Source: Pseudonocardia abyssalis
GTDB taxonomy: Bacteria; Actinomycetota; Actinomycetes; Mycobacteriales; Pseudonocardiaceae
Direction of reading: 5' to 3'
Assembly (NCBI RefSeq): GCF_019263705.2
Contig: NZ_JADQDK010000001.1
Span: 5,828,001 to 5,892,000, forward strand
DNA: 64,000 nt
Shown here: positions 30,657 to 39,680 of the stretch, piece after piece
Numbering within the stretch: the first letter of the stretch is position 1
Layout of the letters: each line of letters starts with the position of its first letter
Translations under genes and position numbers: made by a program
The notes under the pieces: model-generated
Told to the model about the DNA's origin: nothing
What the model saw: only the letters and a program-made list of their open reading frames with translations
Database searches by the model: none

Positions 30657-31762
30657 CCGTCAGCCGCATCCGCACCGCGCTGCTGCCCCCCGTACTGGCG
30701 ATCGTGTTCGCGGCCGCGCTGTGCGCGGTGGCGCTGGTGATCAGCGGGGCGTCGCCCCTGACCGCGCTGGGGGTGATGGTCGGCCAGGTCGGCCAGGGCA
30801 CCACGGCCGTCGACATCGTCAACAGCGCCGCCATCTACTACTTCGTCGCGCTGGCCGCGGCGATCGGCTTCCAGATGAAGCTGTTCAACATCGGTATCGA
30901 GGGCCAGTACCGGCTCGCCGCCTGCGTGGCCGCGATCGTCGGCGGCCTGATCGTCCTGCCGCCGGTGCTGCACACGCTGGTGATCATCGTCGTCGCGGTG
31001 CTCGTCGGTGCGGTCTGGGCCGGGATCCCCGCGCTGCTCAAGGCCTACCGCGGGGTCAGCGAGGTCATCTCCACGATCATGCTGAACGCCGTCTCGCTCG
31101 GCGTGATCGCGTTCCTCATCCGGCCCGACTCGTTCGGCGTGCTGCAGGGCAACAACATCTCGACGAAGCCGATCGAGCCGAGCGGGCAGTTCCCGGGACT
31201 CGACACCGGTGCGGGCACCGTCTTCGGGATGGTGTCCGTGGCCGTGCTGCTCGGCGTCGGCTACTGGTTCCTGCTCAACCGCACGCGGTTCGGGTTCGAG
31301 CTCAGGGCGTCCGGGGAGTCGGCGACGGCGGCCACCGCGGGCGGTGTCGACGCGAGGCGGATGGTGATCATCGCGCTAGTGCTCTCGGGTGCGGTCGCCG
31401 GATTGGCGGGTCTGCCGGAGGTACTCGGGCGCGACTTCGCGTACACGCTGACGTCGCCGCAGGGCTACGGCTTCACCGGCCTGGCGGTCGCGCTGCTGGG
31501 GCGCAACCATCCCGCGGGCATGGCGTTCGGTGCGCTGCTGTGGGCGTTCCTGGACAAGTCGGCGATCGCGCTCGACAACGTCGGCGTGCCCCGCGACATC
31601 GTCCTGATCATGCAGGGCTCGGTGGTGCTGTCGGTCGTCGTCGCCTACGAGATCGTGCGGCGCTACGAGCTCGCCGCCGAGCAGCGCCGGGTCGCGGTGC
31701 AGCTGCGCAGCGTCCCGGGAACCGAGAACGTGTCAGCGACCGAGAAGGAGCCGTCGGCATGA
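30653..31762 (+). CDS. Nucleoside ABC importer permease 1
   Basis: A 369-residue permease of the BPD_transp_2 (branched-chain amino acid/ribose/nucleoside) family, with about eight to ten membrane segments. Typical parts are FQMKLFNIGIEGQYRLAACVAA, AYRGVSEVISTIMLNAVSLGVIAFLI and the cytoplasmic coupling region LRASGESATAATAGGVDARRMVI, then GYGFTGLAVALLGRNHPAGM. It pairs with the next permease to form the channel. It overlaps the ATPase stop and its own stop overlaps the next start (both ATGA). Confidence 0.92.
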   Translation: MTVSRIRTALLPPVLAIVFAAALCAVALVISGASPLTALGVMVGQVGQGTTAVDIVNSAAIYYFVALAAAIGFQMKLFNIGIEGQYRLAACVAAIVGGLIVLPPVLHTLVIIVVAVLVGAVWAGIPALLKAYRGVSEVISTIMLNAVSLGVIAFLIRPDSFGVLQGNNISTKPIEPSGQFPGLDTGAGTVFGMVSVAVLLGVGYWFLLNRTRFGFELRASGESATAATAGGVDARRMVIIALVLSGAVAGLAGLPEVLGRDFAYTLTSPQGYGFTGLAVALLGRNHPAGMAFGALLWAFLDKSAIALDNVGVPRDIVLIMQGSVVLSVVVAYEIVRRYELAAEQRRVAVQLRSVPGTENVSATEKEPSA

Positions 31763-33006
31763 CCGCCACCCTCGCGAAGGCGGGCCGCAGCGTCGCCGCG
31801 CTGCCCGGCTGGGCGCGCTCCGCGCTCGTCGTGGCGATCGGTGTCGGGCTGCTGGCGATCACGGCCACGCTCACCGGCCAGATCCAGCTGACCTCCAGCG
31901 GCACCACCCAGGCCGCGGTGCGGCTGCTGCTGCCGATCCTGTTCGCCGCGCTGGGCGGGCTGTGGGCCGAGCGCGCAGGGGTCATCAACATCGGCCTCGA
32001 GGGGATGATGATCCTCGGGACGTGGGGTGCGGCCTGGGCCGGCTACCAGTGGGGCCCGTACGCCGCGGTCGTCGGCGGGCTGGTGTTCGGGGTGCTCGGC
32101 GGGCTGCTGCACGCCGTCGCGACCGTGACGTTCGGCGTCAACCACATCGTCTCCGGCGTGGCGATCACGCTGCTGGGACTCGGCGTCACGAAGTACCTCT
32201 CGACGCTGGTGTTCCTCCCGATCTCGGGCAACCCGCGGCAGAGCCCGCGGGTGGAGGGGTTCGAGACGTTCTCGGTGCAGCCGCTCGCCGACGGGCTCTC
32301 CGCCGTCGAGCGGGAGCAGCGGGTCGTGCTCTCCGACGTCGCCGGGCTCCTCGGCGGGCTGCTGTCCGGGCTGACGCCGCTCGTCGTGCTCGGGTTCGTG
32401 CTGGTGCCCGCGAGCTACCTGCTGCTGTGGCGCACCGGCTTCGGGCTGCGGCTGCGCTCGTGCGGGGAGAACCCGGTGGCCGCGGAGTCGCTGGGCGTGC
32501 AGGTCTACTTCTACAAGTACGTCGCGCTGATCGTCTCCGGCGGCCTCGCAGGGCTCGGCGGCGCAGCGCTCACCCTCAACCCCGGGCAGCTCGGCTACCT
32601 GGAGGGCCAGACCGGCGGCCGCGGGTACATCGGGCTGGCCGCGATGATCTTCGGCAACTGGCGGCCCGGTGGGCTGCTCGCCGGCTCGGCGCTGTTCGGC
32701 TACGTCGACGGCGTGCAGCTGCGCGCGGGCGGCGAGGCGGTGCACGCGCTGCTCTACGGGGCGTCGATCCTGGCCGTAGGACTGGCGGTGCTGTGGGTCG
32801 TGCGACGGCGTTGGCAGACCGCGGCGATCGCGCTCGTCGCGGGTGCGGCGGTGTACGCGGTCTACTTCTCGACGGAGACGGTGCCGCGCGAGTTCGCCTC
32901 CTACGCGCCGCAGATCGTCACGCTGCTGGTGCTGGCGGTGGCGTCGCAACGGCTGCGCCCGCCCGCCGCGATCGGCGTCGAGTACCGCAGGGGCGAGGGT
33001 GACTGA
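31759..33006 (+). CDS. Nucleoside ABC importer permease 2
   Basis: A 415-residue second permease of the same family. Signatures include GGLWAERAGVINIGLEGMMILGTWGAAWAGY, FGVNHIVSGVAITLLGLGVTKYL, coupling segment LRSCGENPVAAESLGVQVYFYKY and TGGRGYIGLAAMIFGNWRPGG. The C-terminal 80 or so residues add two extra hydrophobic segments beyond the core of the family. It stops 2 nt before the cdd start, tying uptake and deamination into one transcript. Confidence 0.92.
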   Translation: MTATLAKAGRSVAALPGWARSALVVAIGVGLLAITATLTGQIQLTSSGTTQAAVRLLLPILFAALGGLWAERAGVINIGLEGMMILGTWGAAWAGYQWGPYAAVVGGLVFGVLGGLLHAVATVTFGVNHIVSGVAITLLGLGVTKYLSTLVFLPISGNPRQSPRVEGFETFSVQPLADGLSAVEREQRVVLSDVAGLLGGLLSGLTPLVVLGFVLVPASYLLLWRTGFGLRLRSCGENPVAAESLGVQVYFYKYVALIVSGGLAGLGGAALTLNPGQLGYLEGQTGGRGYIGLAAMIFGNWRPGGLLAGSALFGYVDGVQLRAGGEAVHALLYGASILAVGLAVLWVVRRRWQTAAIALVAGAAVYAVYFSTETVPREFASYAPQIVTLLVLAVASQRLRPPAAIGVEYRRGEGD

Positions 33007-33008
33007 CT

Positions 33009-33401
33009 GTGGATGTGACTGACTGGTCGGCGCTCCGCTCGGCGGCGGTGCACGCCGCCGGGGCGGCGTACGCGCCCTACTCGCACCTGCAGGTCGGCGC
33101 GGCCGCGGTCTGCGACGACGGCCGCGTCGTGACCGGGTGCAACGTCGAGAACGCCTCCTACGGGCTCGGGCTGTGCGCGGAGTGCACGATGGCCGGGCAG
33201 CTGCGGCTCACCGGCGGCGGGCGGTTCGTCGCGGTGGCGTGCCGGTCGGGCACGGGTGAGCTGCTGATGCCGTGCGGGCGGTGCCGTCAGGTGCTCTACG
33301 AGTTCGGCGGGCCGGACTGCTTGCTCGACACCCCCCGCGGCATCCGACCCCTCAGCGAGATCCTCCCCGACGCGTTCGGCCCGGAACACCTCCCGACCTG
33401 A
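33009..33401 (+). CDS. cdd: Cytidine deaminase
   Basis: A 130-residue tetrameric-type deaminase converting (deoxy)cytidine to (deoxy)uridine. Zinc ligands and the catalytic Glu are visible: GLCAEC (Cys and Glu of C-A-E) and PCGRCRQ (two Cys). The substrate loop YAPYSHLQVGAA and GCNVENASYGL are intact. GTG 33009 follows the permease stop by 2 nt. A 22-bp-periodic repeat array begins 4 nt after its stop. Confidence 0.95.
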   Translation: MDVTDWSALRSAAVHAAGAAYAPYSHLQVGAAAVCDDGRVVTGCNVENASYGLGLCAECTMAGQLRLTGGGRFVAVACRSGTGELLMPCGRCRQVLYEFGGPDCLLDTPRGIRPLSEILPDAFGPEHLPT

Positions 33402-33405
33402 CCCC

Positions 33406-33471
33406 GCGAGTCGCTACTTCCCCGCCCGCGAGTCGCTGTTTCTGCGCCCGCGAGTCGCGGTCCGCCGGGTG
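33406..33471 (+). repeat. 22-bp-periodic GCGAGT array D (3 modules), 3' of cdd
   Basis: Three modules start at 33406, 33428 and 33450, each with GCGAGTCGC followed by a variable remainder (CTACTTCC..., CTGTTTCTG..., GGTCC...). The period is exactly 22 bp. The array reads in the same direction as cdd, whose stop is 4 nt upstream, and precedes the deoA promoter region. Confidence 0.75.
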
Positions 33472-33562
33472 GATCGGCCGCGCGAACATCGGGCCGCTGC
33501 GCGCATCCTCGACGGTGCACGTCGGGGTGCAGGGTGCGCGTGGGGCGGGGCACGGCGCGTCG

Positions 33563-33568
33563 TACGGT
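33563..33568 (+). promoter_or_regulatory. Candidate leaderless -10 element for deoA
   Basis: TACGGT, 6 nt, then ATG 33575. It suggests that deoA has its own promoter besides read-through from cdd. Confidence 0.42.
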
Positions 33569-33574
33569 CGGCGC

Positions 33575-34852
33575 ATGAGCTTCTCGACCGTCGACGTGAT
33601 CACCGCCAAGCGCGACGGCGGGCGGCTCACCGACGAGCAGATCGACTGGGTGCTCGCCGCGTACACGCGCGGTGACGTCGCCGACGAGCAGATGTCCGCG
33701 CTGGCGATGGCGATCCTGCTCAACGGGATGGACGCCGCCGAGATCGCCCGCTGGACCCAGGCCATGATCGACTCCGGGGAGACGCTGGCCTTCGGCGACA
33801 TCGGCAGGCCGCTGGTGGACAAGCACTCGACGGGCGGCGTCGGCGACAAGATCACGCTGCCGCTCGCCCCGCTCGTCGCCGCGTGCGGGGCGGCGGTGCC
33901 GCAGCTGTCCGGGCGCGGGCTCGGGCACACCGGGGGCACGCTGGACAAGCTGGAGTCGATCCCCGGCTGGCGGGCGTCGCTGACGTTGGAGGAGATCGCG
34001 GCGCAGCTCGCGTCGGTCGGCGCGGTCATCTGCGCGACGACCCCCACCCTCGCCCCGGCCGACCGTAAGCTCTACGCGCTGCGTGACGTCACCGGCACCG
34101 TCGAGTCCATCCCGCTCATCGCGAGCTCGATCATGAGCAAGAAGATCGCGGAGGGCACGGGCGGGCTGGTGCTCGACGTCAAGGTCGGGTCGGGGGCGTT
34201 CATGAAGACCCTCGACCGGGCACGCGAGCTGGCGCGGACGATGGTCGACATCGGGGATGCGCACGGGCTCGCGACCACGGCGCTGGTCACCGACATGTCC
34301 GTGCCGCTCGGGCGGGCTGCGGGCAACGCGCTGGAGGTCGCCGAGTCGGTCGAGGTGTTGCGCGGGGGCGGTCCGGCCGACGTCGTCGAGCTGACGGTCG
34401 CGCTGGCGCGGGAGATGCTCGCGCTCGCGGGGATCACCGACGTCGACCCGGCGCACGTGCTCGCCTCCGGCGCTGCCTACCCGGTGTGGGAGGCGATGAT
34501 CGCGGCCCAGGGCGGCGACCCGTCCGTGGCGCTGCCGGTGGCGTCGCACGTGGAGACCGTCACGGCCGAGCGCTCCGGCACGTTCACCCCCGACGCCCTC
34601 GCCGTCGGGGTGGCCGCCTGGCGTCTCGGGGCCGGACGGGCGCGCAAGGAGGATGCCGTGCAGGCCGGGGCGGGGGTGCTGCTCCTCGTCGACCCGGGGG
34701 CCGAGGTGCGGGTCGGGACGCCGTTGCTGGAGCTGCACACCGACACCCCCGACGCCGTCGCCGGGGCCCGGGCCGCGCTCGACGGGGGTCTGCGGATCAC
34801 CGACGGGCCGGCCGAGCGCCCGGCCCTGCTCCTGGACACGATCCGGCCCTGA
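33575..34852 (+). CDS. deoA: Thymidine phosphorylase
   Basis: A 425-residue pyrimidine-nucleoside phosphorylase splitting thymidine or deoxyuridine into base and deoxyribose-1-phosphate. Motifs: DVITAKRDGGRLTDEQIDW, MAILLNGMDAAEI, the phosphate-binding loop DKHSTGGVGDKITLPLAP, the signature SGRGLGHTGGTLDKLESIPG, and SSIMSKKIAEGTGGLVLDVKVGSGAFMK. The C-terminal domain includes RARKEDAVQAGAGVLLLVDPG. ATG 33575 is fixed by the conserved N-terminus and a TANNNT element 6 nt upstream. It lies 173 bp after cdd, across a repeat array. Confidence 0.96.
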   Translation: MSFSTVDVITAKRDGGRLTDEQIDWVLAAYTRGDVADEQMSALAMAILLNGMDAAEIARWTQAMIDSGETLAFGDIGRPLVDKHSTGGVGDKITLPLAPLVAACGAAVPQLSGRGLGHTGGTLDKLESIPGWRASLTLEEIAAQLASVGAVICATTPTLAPADRKLYALRDVTGTVESIPLIASSIMSKKIAEGTGGLVLDVKVGSGAFMKTLDRARELARTMVDIGDAHGLATTALVTDMSVPLGRAAGNALEVAESVEVLRGGGPADVVELTVALAREMLALAGITDVDPAHVLASGAAYPVWEAMIAAQGGDPSVALPVASHVETVTAERSGTFTPDALAVGVAAWRLGAGRARKEDAVQAGAGVLLLVDPGAEVRVGTPLLELHTDTPDAVAGARAALDGGLRITDGPAERPALLLDTIRP

Positions 34853-34885
34853 CGCCCGCCGTCAGGGCCGATCATGCGCCGGGTG

Positions 34886-35032
34886 GGACGCACTGACCCC
34901 GACTCGCGCGCAGCGACACCCCGACTCGCGGAGCGGCGAACTCGCCGAGGCGGCGCGGCAAACTCGCCGGGCGGGGCGGCAAACTCGCCGGGCGGGGGCG
35001 GCGAACTCGCCGGGCGGGGGCGGCGAACTCGC
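34886..35032 (-). repeat. 22-bp-periodic GCGAGT array C (7 modules), 3' of the coiled-coil gene
   Basis: Seven modules read on the minus strand, with their GCGAG starts ending at 35032, 35010, 34988, 34967, 34945, 34929 and 34907. Spacing is 22, 22, 21, 22, 16 and 22 bp. The first five begin GCGAGTTYGCCG and continue with a C-rich, mostly CCCG-ending part; the last two begin GCGAGTCGGGGT. The array lies beyond the terminator of the coiled-coil gene and reads in its direction; deoA ends convergently 34 bp away. Confidence 0.8.
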
Positions 35033-35052
35033 CGGGCGGGGGCGGCGAGCGA

Positions 35053-35085
35053 GAGGGCCCCGATCCGCGGTGGATCGGGGCCCTC
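35053..35085 (-). terminator. Strong hairpin terminator of the coiled-coil gene
   Basis: A 14-bp perfect stem: GAGGGCCCCGATCC (35053-35066) pairs with GGATCGGGGCCCTC (35072-35085), with a 5-nt loop. It lies 18 nt beyond the minus-strand stop at 35103. No T-tract, as is common in actinobacteria. Confidence 0.8.
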
Positions 35086-35102
35086 GGCCGTGCGTGCTGC
35101 GG

Positions 35103-36185
35103 TCAGTCGTCGTCGGGGTCGTCGGTGACCGTGTCGCCCGCACTCGCCCCGTTCGGCGACTTCACCGTGACCTTGCGCGACGAGCGCCGCTGGGTCGGGC
35201 GGGGCGGCGGGGGCGGGGACTGGGGCTGGCCGCCGCGGCCCAGGATGAGCTCGGCGAACGTGGCCATGGCCTCGTCGAGCTGCCCGCCGTTGCGCCGCTC
35301 GGACTCCTCGTTGGCCCGCTCCACCAGCGCGCGCACCTCGGCGGCGTCGGGGCGCTCGACCAGCACGGCGTCGAGGCGGGCGAGCTTCTCGTCGAGGCGG
35401 CCGTCGAGGGAGCCGAACCTGCCGTCGACCGCCTTGTCGAGCGACTCCAGCCGGTCGGTGACGGCCTGGTCGACCGCGTCGAGCCGGGCCGCGAGCGACT
35501 CCAGGCGGGCGGCGAGGCCGTCGAGCGGCTCCGTCGGGTCGACGGCGGGGCGCCCGGCCAGGTCCTCCAGGCGGCGGTGCAGGCCGACGCTGGTGTCGCC
35601 GAGCAGGTTGCGCAGGCCCTCGCCGGTCTCGTCGAACGCGCGGGAGGCGCCGTCGAGCTGCTCGCGGACGACGCGCTCGATGCCCTCGATCCGCTCCTTG
35701 ATCGGGGTGCCGACCGAGGACGGCATCGCGTCGAGGCGCATCTCGTGGCGGTCGAGGCGGTTGTCGAGGTCGTCGAGGCGCTTGTGCAGGCCGCCGAGGC
35801 GGTCGTCGAGACCGTCCATGCGCCCGGAGATGCCCTCCATGCGCCCGGCCATGCCGTCGAGGCGGCCGTCGAGCTGGGCGAACGGCTTGGCGAGCTTGTC
35901 GGGCAGCGCCTCCAGGGCCCGCATCACCGAGGCGAGCGTGGCGTCCTGGGCGTCGAGCTTGGCGACGGTCTCGTCGAGGCGCTCGGCGAGGACGCTGACC
36001 TCGGTGCGGTCGGGCAGCTCGGTGAGCCGCTTGCGCACGGTGCCGAGCGCGTCGAGCGCGGCGAGCCGGGCGTGGATCTCGTCGAGGGAGTCGAAGATCT
36101 GCTGCTGCTCGCTGTCGCGGATCTCCGCAGCGCGCACGAGCATTCCGCGCATGCGGTCGAACGACTGGATCGAGTCATTGCTCAT
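35103..36185 (-). CDS. Coiled-coil protein, function unknown
   Basis: A 360-residue, strongly helical cytoplasmic protein with no membrane segment. Residues 40 to about 285 consist of heptad-like repeats such as LDGRLDGMAGRMEGISGRMD, then LGGLHKRLDDLDNRLDRHEMRLD and VTDRLESLDKAVDGRFGSLD. A proline-rich segment (QSPPPPPRPTQRRSSRK) and an acidic tail DDPDDD follow. The pattern resembles apolipoprotein-like or PspA-like coiled coils, and it could be a scaffold or filament-forming protein; this is inference. ATG 36185 begins MSNDSIQSF; the open frame upstream adds 12 residues. It is followed by a terminator and then repeat array C. Confidence 0.75.
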   Translation of the reverse strand: MSNDSIQSFDRMRGMLVRAAEIRDSEQQQIFDSLDEIHARLAALDALGTVRKRLTELPDRTEVSVLAERLDETVAKLDAQDATLASVMRALEALPDKLAKPFAQLDGRLDGMAGRMEGISGRMDGLDDRLGGLHKRLDDLDNRLDRHEMRLDAMPSSVGTPIKERIEGIERVVREQLDGASRAFDETGEGLRNLLGDTSVGLHRRLEDLAGRPAVDPTEPLDGLAARLESLAARLDAVDQAVTDRLESLDKAVDGRFGSLDGRLDEKLARLDAVLVERPDAAEVRALVERANEESERRNGGQLDEAMATFAELILGRGGQPQSPPPPPRPTQRRSSRKVTVKSPNGASAGDTVTDDPDDD

Positions 36186-36331
36186 GGCGGCGGGGAGCTT
36201 CCTCTGAGCGGGCGGGAGCACTCAGCGTAGCGATGGCCGGTGATCACCCGCCCGCGGCTCCCCGTTCGGAGGCGGCATCGCCCGTACGGACCAGTCCGGC
36301 CGGCCGGGGAGAGCGCCGTGACGTGGTGTTC

Positions 36332-36337
36332 TAGGTT
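36332..36337 (+). promoter_or_regulatory. Candidate leaderless -10 element for add
   Basis: TAGGTT, 6 nt, then GTG 36344. Confidence 0.42.
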
Positions 36338-36343
36338 CAGCAC

Positions 36344-37432
36344 GTGCCCGTACCCCTGAACCTCGAGACCGTCCGCGACGCACCCAAGGTACTGCTCCAC
36401 GACCACCTCGACGGTGGATTGCGCCCGGCCACGGTGGTCGAGCTCGCCGACGCCGTCGGTTACGGCCCGCTACCGACCGTCGACGTTCCGGCGCTGGGCC
36501 GCTGGTTCCTCGACGCCGCGCACTCCGGGTCACTCGTGCGCTATCTGGAGACGTTCGGGCACACCGTCGGCGTGATGCAGACCGCCGACGCGCTGGTCCG
36601 CGTCGCCGCCGAGTGCGCCGAGGACCTCGCCGACGACGGCGTCGTCTACGCCGAGGTGCGCTTCGCCCCCGAACTGCACGTGGAGGGCGGCCTGGAGCTG
36701 CCCGCGGTCGTGGAGGCGGTGCTGGAGGGCTTCCGCGTCGGCAGCGGGCGGGCGGCGGAGCGGGGGCGCCGGATCCGGGTCGGCTGCCTGCTGACGGCCA
36801 TGCGGCACGCCGCGCGGTCCCGGGAGATCGCCGAGCTGGCGATCCGCTACCGCGACACCGGCGTCGTCGGCTTCGACATCGCGGGCGCCGAGGCCGGGTT
36901 CCCGCCCACGCGCCACCTCGACGCGTTCGAGTACGTCCGCCAGCAGAACGGGCACTTCACGATCCATGCGGGCGAGGCGTTCGGGCTGCCGTCGATCTGG
37001 GAGGCGCTGCAGTGGTGCGGGGCCGACCGGCTCGGGCACGGCGTCCGGATCGTCGACGACATCACCGTCGACGACAACGGCGACGCCACCCTCGGCCGCC
37101 TCGCCGCGTACGTCCGGGACATGCGGATCCCGCTGGAGATGTGCCCGACCTCGAACCTGCACACGGGCGCGACGAGGTCGCCGGCCGAGCACCCGATCGG
37201 CCTCCTGGCGAAGCTGCGGTTCCGGGTCACGGTCAACACCGACAACCGGCTGATGTCCGACATCTCGATGAGCCGGGAGCTGGCCGGGCTCGCCGAGACC
37301 TTCGGCTACACCTGGGCCGATCTGCAGTGGTTCACCGTCAACGCCATGAAGTCGGCGTTCATCGGGTTCGACGAGCGGCTGGCGCTGATCAACGACGTGA
37401 TCAAGCCGGGGTACGCGGCCCTGCAGGCCTAG
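36344..37432 (+). CDS. add: Adenosine deaminase
   Basis: A 362-residue TIM-barrel zinc hydrolase turning (deoxy)adenosine into (deoxy)inosine. Metal and catalytic residues are in place: [12 protein letters not shown] (the usual HxHLxG), [10 protein letters not shown] (His and catalytic Glu), RLGHGVRI (His) and [12 protein letters not shown] (Asp). [12 protein letters not shown] is also typical. GTG 36344 follows a TANNNT element by 6 nt. It is divergent from the coiled-coil gene and convergent with a 408-residue protein of unknown function (4-bp overlap of the 3' ends). It belongs to the salvage set with cdd, deoA and PNP. Confidence 0.96.
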   Translation: MPVPLNLETVRDAPKVLLHDHLDGGLRPATVVELADAVGYGPLPTVDVPALGRWFLDAAHSGSLVRYLETFGHTVGVMQTADALVRVAAECAEDLADDGVVYAEVRFAPELHVEGGLELPAVVEAVLEGFRVGSGRAAERGRRIRVGCLLTAMRHAARSREIAELAIRYRDTGVVGFDIAGAEAGFPPTRHLDAFEYVRQQNGHFTIHAGEAFGLPSIWEALQWCGADRLGHGVRIVDDITVDDNGDATLGRLAAYVRDMRIPLEMCPTSNLHTGATRSPAEHPIGLLAKLRFRVTVNTDNRLMSDISMSRELAGLAETFGYTWADLQWFTVNAMKSAFIGFDERLALINDVIKPGYAALQA

Positions 37433-38655
37433 TTCTGGTGCAGGCGCCCGGACAGGTCCTCGACGAGCTCGCGGAACCGCGCCGACTCCCGGTCGAACGG
37501 GGCGCTCGGGGCCAGGCGGGTCGGGTTCGGGCGCACCACGAACGACACGAGCCAGCCCAGCGGCTGGTTCTCCGCCAGCGCCTCGGCTGGCTCGTCGTCG
37601 CCCGCCCACTCGCCGACGTCGCGGATCAGCTCGATGGCCTGCTCCAGCTGCGTCGCGTCGACGGCGCCGACGCCTTCGGCGATGTCGTCGGCCAGCCCGG
37701 TGAGAACGTAGGTGTCGAGCTCGTGGACCTCGACCTCCAGCTCGCCCACCGTGGCCTTCGCGACGACGTCGGGCCACGTGGACGCGACCGTGAGGTCGTG
37801 GCCGTCCGCGCCGTCCTCGCCGATCCAGCGGGCCAGCGCGCGCTCGCTGCCGAACACCTCGACGGCGCCGCCGCTGCCCAGGAACACCGGCTTGTCGTCG
37901 AGGAAGCAGCGCAGCGACACGAACTCCCCGTCGCGGGTGGTGATCCGGATCGGGTGGATGCCGACCTCGTCCCAGAAGCCCGTCGGCTCCTCGGCGTCGT
38001 CGGCGTCGTCGGTGTCGTCGGCGGGCGCGACCGCGTCGGTGTCCTCGACGGGCACGACGGCCGCGGTCACCTCCTTCTCCGCCGCGGCGAGGGCCGCGGC
38101 GTCGACCTCGGGGGTGTCGACGAGGTCGTCGAGGGCGTCGATCACGTCGTCCCACCGCGCGGCGACCACATCGGCCAGCTCGGTCCACTGCCGCCCGCCC
38201 TCGCGGCCGACGAACGGCAACGTGCCCTGGCGGAGCAGCCCGAACCCGGGCGCGGAGTCGAGCACCTCGGTGACGACGTCGAGCCCGCAGACGTCGGCGA
38301 TCGAGCGCAGCATGTCGACGATCTCGCCCAGCTCGCCGATCGTCCACTGGTCGGCGTCCTCGGCGACCAGCTCGGGCACGCCGATGACGTCGTAGGTCTG
38401 GGTGTCCTCGGGTGTCAGCTCGGCGACGGTGAGGTCCGGCACGACCGACCACGAGGGGTGGTCGATCAGGTCGTGCTCGAGGACCGTGCGGACGAACGCC
38501 GCGAGCTGCGGCACCTCGGGGAAGGCGAACAGCGCGTCGTCGTCGCCGAGGAAGGCCTCCCACTCCTCGCCGTCCTCGCGCCACCGCGGCGCCCACAGCG
38601 TGACGAGGTCGCCCTCGGTGAGGGAGAGCTGGATCGGGACGATGTCGCTGGCCAC
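37429..38655 (-). CDS. Uncharacterised 408-aa acidic protein
   Basis: A cytoplasmic, acidic protein without membrane segments, made of two similar halves. The first (residues 1 to about 180) begins [44 protein letters not shown]; the second (about 225-400) has [37 protein letters not shown]. Both halves match in pattern: a ligand-like beta unit followed by 'F...V..LA.FV/WI'. An acidic linker ([19 protein letters not shown]) joins them, which suggests internal duplication. I recall relatives beside add in other actinobacteria labelled 'primosomal protein', a name the sequence does not support. GTG 38655 is preceded 7 nt upstream by TAGGCT. Confidence 0.72.
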   Translation of the reverse strand: MASDIVPIQLSLTEGDLVTLWAPRWREDGEEWEAFLGDDDALFAFPEVPQLAAFVRTVLEHDLIDHPSWSVVPDLTVAELTPEDTQTYDVIGVPELVAEDADQWTIGELGEIVDMLRSIADVCGLDVVTEVLDSAPGFGLLRQGTLPFVGREGGRQWTELADVVAARWDDVIDALDDLVDTPEVDAAALAAAEKEVTAAVVPVEDTDAVAPADDTDDADDAEEPTGFWDEVGIHPIRITTRDGEFVSLRCFLDDKPVFLGSGGAVEVFGSERALARWIGEDGADGHDLTVASTWPDVVAKATVGELEVEVHELDTYVLTGLADDIAEGVGAVDATQLEQAIELIRDVGEWAGDDEPAEALAENQPLGWLVSFVVRPNPTRLAPSAPFDRESARFRELVEDLSGRLHQN

Positions 38656-38662
38656 GGCCAGG

Positions 38663-38668
38663 AGCCTA
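38663..38668 (-). promoter_or_regulatory. Candidate leaderless -10 element for the 408-aa protein gene
   Basis: TAGGCT on the minus strand, 7 nt before GTG 38655. Confidence 0.4.
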
Positions 38669-38681
38669 GGACCCGCCCCGG

Positions 38682-39566
38682 TCAGCGACCGACCGGGTGC
38701 CAGACCGTCTTGATCTCGGTGAACGCGCGCAGCCGCGAGATGCCCGGTACGCGAACCGGGTCCGGTTCGGTGGCCGGGCGGGGCAGCACCCGCTTCACGG
38801 TGCCGGCCGCGGCGCGCTCGCACTCGACCGCGATGCCCTCCGGTGCGCCGACGAGGTCGAGCGCGTGGACGTCGCCGTGCGCGGCCAGCCAGGGCGCCAG
38901 CTCCGCGGTGGACCCGGTGAGGATGTTGACGACGCCGCCCGGGACGTCGGAGGTGGCCAGCACCTCGCCGAGCCCGACGGCGGGCAGCGGGCGCTCCTGC
39001 GACGCCACCACCACTGCGGTGCAGCCGGCGGCGAGGACGGGCGCGACGACGTCGACGAGACCCAGCAGCGACGACGCCTGCGGTGCGAGCACGCCGACCA
39101 CGCCCGTCGGCTCCGGGGCGGACCAGTTCACCATCGGCCCCGCGACCGGGTTGACCGAGCCGAGCACCGCGGCGATCTTGTCGGTCCAGCCCGCGTACCA
39201 GACCCAACGGTCGATCGCGGCGTCGACGAGACCCGAGGCCTTCCGGCGGGTGCCGCCCTCGGCCGCCAGCACGTCGTCGACGAACTGGTCGTGGCGGGCC
39301 TGCAGCATCTCCGCGACGCGGTAGAGGACCTGCCCGCGGTTGTACGCGGTGGCCCCGGACCATCCACCGAACGCACCCCGGGCGGCACCGACGGCGTCGC
39401 GGACGTCCTTGCGGCTCGCCTGCGCGGCGTGGGCGAGCAACCGGCCCTTGGTGTCGGAGACGGGGTAGACGCGGCCGGACTCCGATCGCGGGAACGCCCC
39501 GCCCAGGTACAGCTTGAACGTCTTGGCCACGGGGAGGCGGCCGTCGGTGGGGGGGCTGAGCGTCAC
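38682..39566 (-). CDS. Short aldehyde dehydrogenase-family protein lacking the catalytic domain
   Basis: A 294-residue protein that matches only the N-terminal, NAD-binding part of aldehyde dehydrogenases: FKLYLGGAFPRSESGRVYPV, AAQASRKDVRDAVGAARGAFGGW, GQVLYRVAEMLQAR, VNWSAPEPTGVVGVLAPQASSLLGLVDVVAPVLAAG and PGGVVNILTGSTAEL. The ELGGK glutamate and catalytic cysteine segments that normally follow are absent, and the usual PWNFP reads APQAS. It is therefore probably not an active dehydrogenase but may be a partner subunit of the full-length enzyme next to it. TAGGCT lies 6 nt before GTG 39566. Confidence 0.85.
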   Translation of the reverse strand: MTLSPPTDGRLPVAKTFKLYLGGAFPRSESGRVYPVSDTKGRLLAHAAQASRKDVRDAVGAARGAFGGWSGATAYNRGQVLYRVAEMLQARHDQFVDDVLAAEGGTRRKASGLVDAAIDRWVWYAGWTDKIAAVLGSVNPVAGPMVNWSAPEPTGVVGVLAPQASSLLGLVDVVAPVLAAGCTAVVVASQERPLPAVGLGEVLATSDVPGGVVNILTGSTAELAPWLAAHGDVHALDLVGAPEGIAVECERAAAGTVKRVLPRPATEPDPVRVPGISRLRAFTEIKTVWHPVGR

Positions 39567-39572
39567 GTCGTC

Positions 39573-39578
39573 AGCCTA
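39573..39578 (-). promoter_or_regulatory. Candidate leaderless -10 element for the short ALDH-family gene
   Basis: TAGGCT on the minus strand, 6 nt before GTG 39566. The same hexamer serves the downstream 408-aa gene. Confidence 0.42.
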
Positions 39579-39680
39579 GGCGCTGCCGCGGACCTTGCGG
39601 CCCTCGACGCGTGGCGGCGTCCGCCTGTTCGGCTCGAACCGGAGCTCGCCCGTGCTGATCCGCGGGGGGCGGTGTCGGCG

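Noticed and set aside
33406..35032. CRISPR array interpretation of the 22-bp repeats
   Set aside because: Units are only 22 bp including the variable part, the conserved part is about 12 bp and GC-rich, and no cas gene is in the window.
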